From Candidatus Opimibacter iunctus (GTDB taxonomy: Bacteria > Bacteroidota > Bacteroidia > Chitinophagales > Saprospiraceae): a stretch of 64,000 nucleotides of DNA. The stretch is taken from assembly GCA_016716665.1 (NCBI GenBank), contig JADJVH010000013.1:62001-126000 (forward strand), in the 5' to 3' direction. The stretch's first letter is position 1. Each line of letters starts with the position of its first letter. Below, one piece after another: positions 59,319-64,000 of this stretch. Under the pieces are notes generated by a model. The model was not told where the DNA came from. It saw only the letters and a list, made by a program, of their open reading frames with translations, and searched no databases. Made by a program: the position numbers and the translations under genes.

Positions 59319-60611
59319 TTATGCCGTTGGCTCCCCGACAGTATTGATCCGCGCCCGGGCAACAGTTGTCAACAAGATAAATCCAATCACAAAAAATACA
59401 GCCAGCACAAGCACACTGTAACGCATACTGCCGGTAATCGAATTGACCAACCCAAAAATAAATGTGCCTGATACGATTGCAACCTTGGACAATACATCCA
59501 TAAAGCTAAAGAAGGTCGTCGGGTCTTCCTTTCTTCCTTCCAACAATTTGGCATAGGTTGATCTCGACAAAGACTGGATTCCTCCAAGGACAATACCCAC
59601 AAGGCCTGCTATTGTAAAGAACTGCCATTTAGCGGTAGTGGCATATGCACCGACACATATGATCACCCAGATCACAAGTTGTACCAACAGGCTAAACTTG
59701 TTTCCTTTGATCCTGGAGACTCTTGCAAAAAACAATGCTCCGGGTATAGCCACGAGCTGAAGCAAGAGGATAGTGAGTATCAGTTCTGAATCTTTGAAAC
59801 CCAGTTCACGATCGGCGAAAAGCGTAGCCAGGTATATCACCGTGTGGACACCCGCGATATAGAAGAAGTAGGCGGCAAGAAACCGCTTGATATGGGTATC
59901 ATCCTTGATCAGGTGCCACACATGCATGAGTTCTTTCCACCCTTTGGCAAGCAGCTTGCCCGGATGGGCGATCGGAAGGTCTGCAGGTAACCTGTTGAAT
60001 GTGATCTGCGAAAATCCGATCCACCATAGTCCAACAAGGACAAATGAAATCCGGGAGGGGAGTGTTGGGTTTGTAATATGAAACCACTCAGGCTTCTGGA
60101 TCATCAGGAGGCAAAACATGAGCAATAAGACGCTGCCAACATATCCGTATGCATATCCTCTCGCGCTCACCCTGTCATACTGATCCTCTGTGGCAATGAG
60201 GGGCAGGTAAGAATCATAAAAGACCAATCCACCTGCAGCCCCGATAGTACCGAGGATAAATGCTGCAGTCCCTATCCACATCGTGCCCGGAGAGTGAAAG
60301 AAAAAGAGTGCAATACATCCGACTGCCCCGACCATCGTAAAGCCTCTCAGGAAGTACATCCGGCGACCGGTATAATCTGCGATGCCGGAAAGGAGCGGAG
60401 ACAAGAAGGCAATCAGGATATATGCTGCCGAAACAGAAAAGGAATACAAGGCAGTGTTGGATATCGTACCACCAAAAAGCGGAATCTGATCTAGGGTGAC
60501 ACTCGAAAAGTAAATCGGGAAAATGGCGGTGGAAATCACCAGGTAATATGCCGAGTTGGCCCAATCAAAATAAGCCCAACCATTGATGATCCGCTTGTCA
60601 TTTAGCTGCAT
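59319..60611 (-). CDS. MFS transporter (UMF1/Atg22-like)
   Basis: This 430-residue inner-membrane transporter has about twelve helices. The N-terminal INGWAYFDWANSAYYLVIST is characteristic of the UMF1 family related to Atg22 vacuole effluxers, followed by LSPLLSGIADYTGRRMYFLR and the C-half GGIQSLSRSTYAKLL. Substrates are unknown, possibly amino acids or sugars. Its stop lies only 10 bases from that of the convergent beta-helix gene. Confidence 0.9.
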   Translation of the reverse strand: MQLNDKRIINGWAYFDWANSAYYLVISTAIFPIYFSSVTLDQIPLFGGTISNTALYSFSVSAAYILIAFLSPLLSGIADYTGRRMYFLRGFTMVGAVGCIALFFFHSPGTMWIGTAAFILGTIGAAGGLVFYDSYLPLIATEDQYDRVSARGYAYGYVGSVLLLMFCLLMIQKPEWFHITNPTLPSRISFVLVGLWWIGFSQITFNRLPADLPIAHPGKLLAKGWKELMHVWHLIKDDTHIKRFLAAYFFYIAGVHTVIYLATLFADRELGFKDSELILTILLLQLVAIPGALFFARVSRIKGNKFSLLVQLVIWVIICVGAYATTAKWQFFTIAGLVGIVLGGIQSLSRSTYAKLLEGRKEDPTTFFSFMDVLSKVAIVSGTFIFGLVNSITGSMRYSVLVLAVFFVIGFILLTTVARARINTVGEPTA

Positions 60612-60723
60612 CTGGTGAAGGTATCATTTTATAGTCAGTCCTTATATTTTGACATTTTACGCATTGATTTCGATCCTTATTTTTAGCATTTCATTGATGA
60701 TGTTTTTACTATCTTCCCACCGT

Positions 60724-61614
60724 ATGAAGATCTTGATTTTAAGCCGGAGCCCCATTCTTTATTCTACGCACAGTCTCGTCATGGCTGCGCGCAGACGGGG
60801 ACATGCTGTACGTGTGGTCGACCACCTGCAGTGTGATCTGACCATCCTCGGGGGACGACTTGGCGTACGTTTTCAGGGCGAATTTATCGGCACACCTGAT
60901 GCAGTCATACCCAGGATCGGGTCATCAGTCACCAGCTATGGCGCAGCGGTCGTGCGGCAGTTTGAAATGATGGGTGTGTATACCGTAGTCACCACCGAAG
61001 CCTTGCTCCGTTCACGTGACAAAAGAACTGCCCTGCAATATCTTGCGGCCAACCAACTCCCGGTACCCGATAGTGTTTTTACGGCTATGCCTGAAAACGT
61101 TGATTCCAGCCTGCGCATTCTTGGTGAGCAGTATCCTTTAGTCATCAAGATGCTCAACAGCACCCAGGGTCAAGGCGTTATCCTCGGCGAAAGCCATAGC
61201 GCTTCATTATCTGTAGCGGAAGCCTTCATCCGGCTTAAAGAAGAAATAATGTTGCAGCGCTTTGTCGAAGAATCAAAAGGCAAGGATGTCAGGGTATTTA
61301 TTGTTGGTGGCCAGGTCATTGCAACCATGGAAAGAAGTGCACAGAATGGGGAGTTCAGGTCAAACCTGCATAGGGGAGCTACTTCTCATAAAGTTAAAAT
61401 CACCAGTGAGGAGGAAGCGATTTCACTTCGTGCTGCCCAACTCATGGGACTCCAAGTGGCAGGAGTAGATATCCTCAGATCAAATACAGGCCCCTTAATA
61501 TTGGAGGTCAATGCCTCACCGGGACTCGAAGGAATTGAGGGAACCACCGGCGTGGATATTGCCGGGCAGATCATCCGTTTTGTTGAAGCCAATGCCAGGC
61601 CGGTTCCAGCCTGA
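60724..61614 (+). CDS. rimK: RimK-family ATP-grasp ligase
   Basis: This 296-residue ATP-grasp enzyme is related to RimK, which adds glutamate to ribosomal protein S6. Motifs include PRIGSSVTSYGAAVVRQFE, RDKRTALQYLAANQLPVPD, the ATP-binding VIKMLNSTQGQGVIL, LQRFVEESKGKDVRVFIVG and the metal-binding LILEVNASPGLEG. I start at the ATG at 60724 (MKILILSRSP); the longer frame would add an unlikely hydrophobic leader. The actual acceptor could be a different protein or peptide. Confidence 0.9.
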   Translation: MKILILSRSPILYSTHSLVMAARRRGHAVRVVDHLQCDLTILGGRLGVRFQGEFIGTPDAVIPRIGSSVTSYGAAVVRQFEMMGVYTVVTTEALLRSRDKRTALQYLAANQLPVPDSVFTAMPENVDSSLRILGEQYPLVIKMLNSTQGQGVILGESHSASLSVAEAFIRLKEEIMLQRFVEESKGKDVRVFIVGGQVIATMERSAQNGEFRSNLHRGATSHKVKITSEEEAISLRAAQLMGLQVAGVDILRSNTGPLILEVNASPGLEGIEGTTGVDIAGQIIRFVEANARPVPA

Positions 61615-61634
61615 TTTCCTGATCAACCTCATTG

Positions 61635-61664
61635 TTGTCCAATAGCCCTTCTCATGTATCTTTG
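61635..61664 (+). promoter_or_regulatory. Promoter of the methyltransferase lipoprotein gene
   Basis: TTG (61635-61637), exactly 19 bases, then TATCTTTG (61657-61664): a full match to the Bacteroidota consensus. The ATG at 61675 is only 10 bases further, so the transcript is nearly leaderless. Confidence 0.7.
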
Positions 61665-61674
61665 CCGGCACAAC

Positions 61675-62376
61675 ATGAAAAGGTATACCGCAATTCTCCT
61701 ATTCCCGATCTTTCTGATAATGGCAGGAGTCAGTTGTAAATGGAATACCCGGGACGAGCCTGCATCAGGACAACCCGTAAATCAACCAGATACCGCCGAA
61801 CTAGCTTTTGGTTTCGAAAACGAGGCCGAAGAGTATGAAAGCGCGGACCGTGTGATCTGGCAGAAACCCGACCTGGTCATCCAGCAGCTGGGAGATGTCG
61901 AAGGGAAAGTAGTAGCTGACCTTGGAGCCGGAACAGGCTATTTCAGTCGCCGTATAGCATACAAGGGAGCTAAGGTTATCGCTATCGACATAGATCCAAA
62001 GACGATACAATGGATGGAAGAGCAAAAGGCCAGATTTCCACTCGAGCTCCAGGATCGTCTGGTGATACGCCTTGCAGAAGCGGACGACCCCAAGCTCAAT
62101 CCTAATGAAGTCAATATCGTCCTGCTGGTCAATACCTATTCCTATATCCGGAACCGGGTTGCATATTTTTCCAGGCTCAAAGAATCTATCCGTCCCGGTG
62201 GATATATTCTGATCATTGACTTCAAGAAGAAAGAAACCCCATTTGGCCCACCGATCGAAGAGCGCGTGGATGTCAGGGACGTAGAGAAGGAACTGCTGGA
62301 ATCAGGATTCTCAATCAACAATGTGGATGAGAGTTCACTGGATTACCAGTACATCATCAAGGCACAAAGAAATTAA
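61675..62376 (+). CDS. SAM-dependent methyltransferase with lipoprotein signal
   Basis: This 233-residue protein has an N-terminal lipobox signal (FLIMAGVSCKWN), a linker, and a class I methyltransferase domain with VVADLGAGTGYFSRRIA (motif I), VIAIDIDPKT and a YILIIDFKKKETPFGPP segment. SAM is normally not available in the periplasm, so an exported methyltransferase is odd, but this arrangement recurs in Bacteroidota as far as I recall. The domain could be non-catalytic or the signal non-functional. It points toward the purA gene, which is convergent. Confidence 0.82.
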   Translation: MKRYTAILLFPIFLIMAGVSCKWNTRDEPASGQPVNQPDTAELAFGFENEAEEYESADRVIWQKPDLVIQQLGDVEGKVVADLGAGTGYFSRRIAYKGAKVIAIDIDPKTIQWMEEQKARFPLELQDRLVIRLAEADDPKLNPNEVNIVLLVNTYSYIRNRVAYFSRLKESIRPGGYILIIDFKKKETPFGPPIEERVDVRDVEKELLESGFSINNVDESSLDYQYIIKAQRN

Positions 62377-62389
62377 TGTTTTCCGCTGT

Positions 62390-63529
62390 TTAGCGTACGA
62401 TCAATTCCTCTCTTCCTGGTCCTGTAGAAATATAGATCACCGGCAAGGAGAGTTGCTCCTCAAGATAGTGCAGGTAATTTTTTACACCGGCAGGCAGGTT
62501 GTCATAGCTGTCTGCGTTTATATCCTGTAACCATCCGGCATGATGAGTGTGAACCACACCTTTGATCCCTTCAGTGATATCATAAGGAAGCTGATCCGTC
62601 ACCGCATCACCTATTTCATATTTTTCAGCTACGGCTATCGAATCAAATGCATTGAGCACATCGAGTTTGGTGATCGCAAGTTGAGTGGTGCCGGTAATCA
62701 TCGTAGCATATTTCAACTGTGGGATATCGAGCCAACCGCAACGCCTTGGGCGTCCTGTCGTACTGCCAAATTCATTGCCGGCCACCCTGATCCGCTCACC
62801 ATCTTCACCTGTAAGCTCCGATGGAAATGGTCCGGATCCGACTCTAGTGCAATAGGCCTTGGTCACACCGATCACTTCCCTGACAGATGATGGCGGCACA
62901 CCGAGCCCGCTGCATACACCTGAGCTAATGGTATTGGATGAGGTCACGAAAGGGTAGGTGCCAAAATCGATATCCAGCATCATGCCCTGTGCACCTTCTG
63001 CGAGGATCGAATCACCTGCTTTTAGCCGTTCATTGACATAGTATTCTGCGTCGATAAGGTTGAGCGTGCGTATTTGTGCGATGGAGGCAAACCACTTTTC
63101 TTCCTCAGGGCCAAGGTCAAAGGTGGTATCCGGATAGAGTTTTAGCAGGTGGAGATGTTTCTCTTTAAGCGACTGATATTTTTGGTCAAAATCAGGACTC
63201 AGGATATCCCCGATACGGAGACCGTTTCTTCCGGTTTTATCCATGTAGCATGGACCTATACCCCGTAGGGTGGATCCGATCTTCTGTTCGCCCTTGGAGG
63301 CCTCAGAGGCCATATCCAGGAGCTTATGGGTTGGCAGGATGAGATGTGCTTTCTTGGCGATACGTAGCCTGTCCCTGACATTAGTGCCTCCGCTTTCAAG
63401 GGCATCAATTTCTTTCATCAGTGTAGTAGGATCGATGACCACCCCGTTTCCTATCACGTTGACCAGGTGAGCGTGGAAGATGCCTGAAGGGATGGTATGC
63501 AGTACGGTCTTTTTGCCATCAATCCACAA
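62390..63529 (-). CDS. purA: Adenylosuccinate synthetase, main part (frameshifted)
   Basis: PurA makes adenylosuccinate from IMP, aspartate and GTP in AMP synthesis. This frame holds nearly the whole enzyme from WIDGKKTVLHTIPSGIF onward, including the GIGPCYMDKTGR, GAQGMMLDIDFGTYPFVTSS and GRPRRCGWLDI segments. The first about 35 residues are in the frame starting at 63654. The break is at the C-run 63549-63553 (GGGGG on the coding strand): six G would read FQGGPNAGHT, the family motif, giving about 421 residues. The TTG start of the open frame is an artefact. Confidence 0.93.
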   Translation of the reverse strand: MWIDGKKTVLHTIPSGIFHAHLVNVIGNGVVIDPTTLMKEIDALESGGTNVRDRLRIAKKAHLILPTHKLLDMASEASKGEQKIGSTLRGIGPCYMDKTGRNGLRIGDILSPDFDQKYQSLKEKHLHLLKLYPDTTFDLGPEEEKWFASIAQIRTLNLIDAEYYVNERLKAGDSILAEGAQGMMLDIDFGTYPFVTSSNTISSGVCSGLGVPPSSVREVIGVTKAYCTRVGSGPFPSELTGEDGERIRVAGNEFGSTTGRPRRCGWLDIPQLKYATMITGTTQLAITKLDVLNAFDSIAVAEKYEIGDAVTDQLPYDITEGIKGVVHTHHAGWLQDINADSYDNLPAGVKNYLHYLEEQLSLPVIYISTGPGREELIVR

Positions 63530-63654
63530 GGTATGGCCGGCATTAGGGCCCCCTGGAACCTGCCTACGATCTGATATTTATGGGCCAGGTAATCTACAAT
63601 TTTACCTTTTCCCTCGTCTCCCCACTGGAGTCCCAACAATACGTCTACAGCCAT
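63454..63654 (-). CDS. purA: Adenylosuccinate synthetase, N-terminal fragment (frameshifted)
   Basis: The frame starts at ATG 63654 with MAVDVLLGLQWGDEGKGKIV, the universal PurA start containing the P-loop-like GDEGKGK and catalytic Asp. After ...QIVGRFQGA the frame departs from the family at the G-run and ends out of frame at 63454. Only residues 1 to about 35 belong to PurA. It follows the fur-family gene on the same strand with 194 bases between. Confidence 0.9.
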   Translation of the reverse strand: MAVDVLLGLQWGDEGKGKIVDYLAHKYQIVGRFQGALMPAIPCGLMAKRPYCIPSLQASSTLTWST

Positions 63655-63813
63655 TTGATGCGATCTGAATAAAATAAAGGGCTCACGGCCCCGTGGCCCA
63701 AAGATAATGAACAGTAAAGAGGGAAGAACGAAAAACGAAAAATGAAAAATTTCTTTTCGGTTTCTAATTGCTTGTCGATGCGTTATTTCCGGTTGCTGAG
63801 CGTAGCCAAAGCA

Positions 63814-63852
63814 CCACTCTTCATTTTTCACTCATCACTCTTCGTTTTTCAC
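63814..63852. repeat. Tandem tract GTGAAAAACGAAGAGTGATGA at the fur stop codon
   Basis: On the minus strand two units of about 21 bases begin with the TGA stop of the fur-family gene (63849-63851). Similar AAAAACGAAAAATG words continue near 63725-63750. The remaining spacer to purA has no gene. Confidence 0.6.
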
Positions 63853-64000
63853 TTAACACAGCCTCCTTTGCACCTCCCATAGAGGTTGAGGTCATGATAC
63901 AAGACTTTAAAGTCCAGGAGTTCACCCATGGTGGTCTTGATCTGCTGGATCCGGGGATCGCAAAATTCTATCACTTTTCCACAATCCACACAGATGAGAT
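63849..64000 (-). CDS. Fur-family transcriptional regulator, C-terminal part (partial)
   Basis: The frame enters from the right edge and ends at TGA 63849-63851. It encodes LICVDCGKVIEFCDP, the CxxC zinc site and metal-site region of the Fur/PerR dimerisation domain, and the end LYGRCKGGCVK with a second cysteine pair. The DNA-binding half lies outside the window. Fur-family proteins repress iron, zinc or peroxide-response genes; which one cannot be told from this part. It precedes purA on the same strand. Confidence 0.88.
   Translation of the reverse strand, partial: LICVDCGKVIEFCDPRIQQIKTTMGELLDFKVLYHDLNLYGRCKGGCVK

Noticed and set aside
1..64000. tRNA, rRNA, riboswitch, insertion sequence or prophage
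   Set aside because: I looked in the gene-free stretches for cloverleaf-like arms, long conserved RNA blocks and transposase motifs and found none. A covariance-model scan would be needed to exclude small RNAs.

Overview
The window comes from a member of the Bacteroidota, most likely the Saprospiria or a nearby class. Four things point there: a type IX secretion (T9SS/gliding) locus of the porP-gldK-gldL-gldM-gldN type, a SusC/SusD glycan-uptake locus, a secreted protease with a C-terminal T9SS sorting domain, and several upstream sequences matching the Bacteroidota promoter form TTG-N18/19-TAnnTTTG instead of -35/-10 boxes with Shine-Dalgarno sites. It looks like chromosomal core sequence. 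I saw no tRNA, rRNA, CRISPR array, phage gene, transposase or plasmid function.

Layout. 1-7.4 kb: end of an unknown gene, fumC, a vanadium-haloperoxidase-like lipoprotein, a quinone-oxidoreductase-type MDR protein and an S9 peptidase that has lost its C-terminus. 7.5-19.4 kb: mgsA-uvrC, a thioredoxin-like lipoprotein, cysQ, an M1 metallopeptidase (frameshifted), an M16 peptidase, methylmalonyl-CoA mutase and hemW. 19.7-23.4 kb: a 1238-residue M36 metalloprotease that is a probable T9SS cargo. 23.5-36.3 kb: a polysaccharide utilization locus with two GH30 enzymes, SusD, SusC, a two-module PKD surface protein (frameshifted) and a membrane-anchored beta-propeller/LuxR regulator. 36.5-46.4 kb: housekeeping genes, including an O-methyltransferase/EamA pair, a peroxiredoxin, the N-degron pair clpS-aat, serA, recG, rbfA and a porT-like/lipoprotein/ppx operon. 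46.5-53.7 kb: a small conserved protein, an MBL hydrolase and porP-gldKLMN (gldK frameshifted), closed by a strong terminator. 53.7-57.2 kb: a three-gene glycosyltransferase operon. 57.7-64 kb: a beta-helix lipoprotein, an MFS transporter, a rimK-type ATP-grasp ligase, a methyltransferase lipoprotein, purA (frameshifted) and the 3' part of a fur-family gene.

The most unusual property is in the non-coding DNA. Many intergenic spaces hold degenerate short tandem arrays with unit lengths of 7, 8, 9, 13, 14 or about 21 bases. In seven genes (fumC, S9 peptidase, thioredoxin-like, GH30, O-methyltransferase, rbfA, fur) the array begins at, or within a few bases of, the stop codon. In the S9 peptidase the junction has removed the part of the protein carrying the catalytic histidine. 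A second family consists of small hairpins whose stems change by compensating substitutions while the loop TCCT stays fixed.

Four genes (M1 peptidase, PKD protein, gldK, purA) are each split by a one-base frameshift. In gldK and purA the lesion is a homopolymer one base short. Because gldK and purA should be needed, sequencing error is the simplest explanation, but it cannot be settled from this sequence alone.
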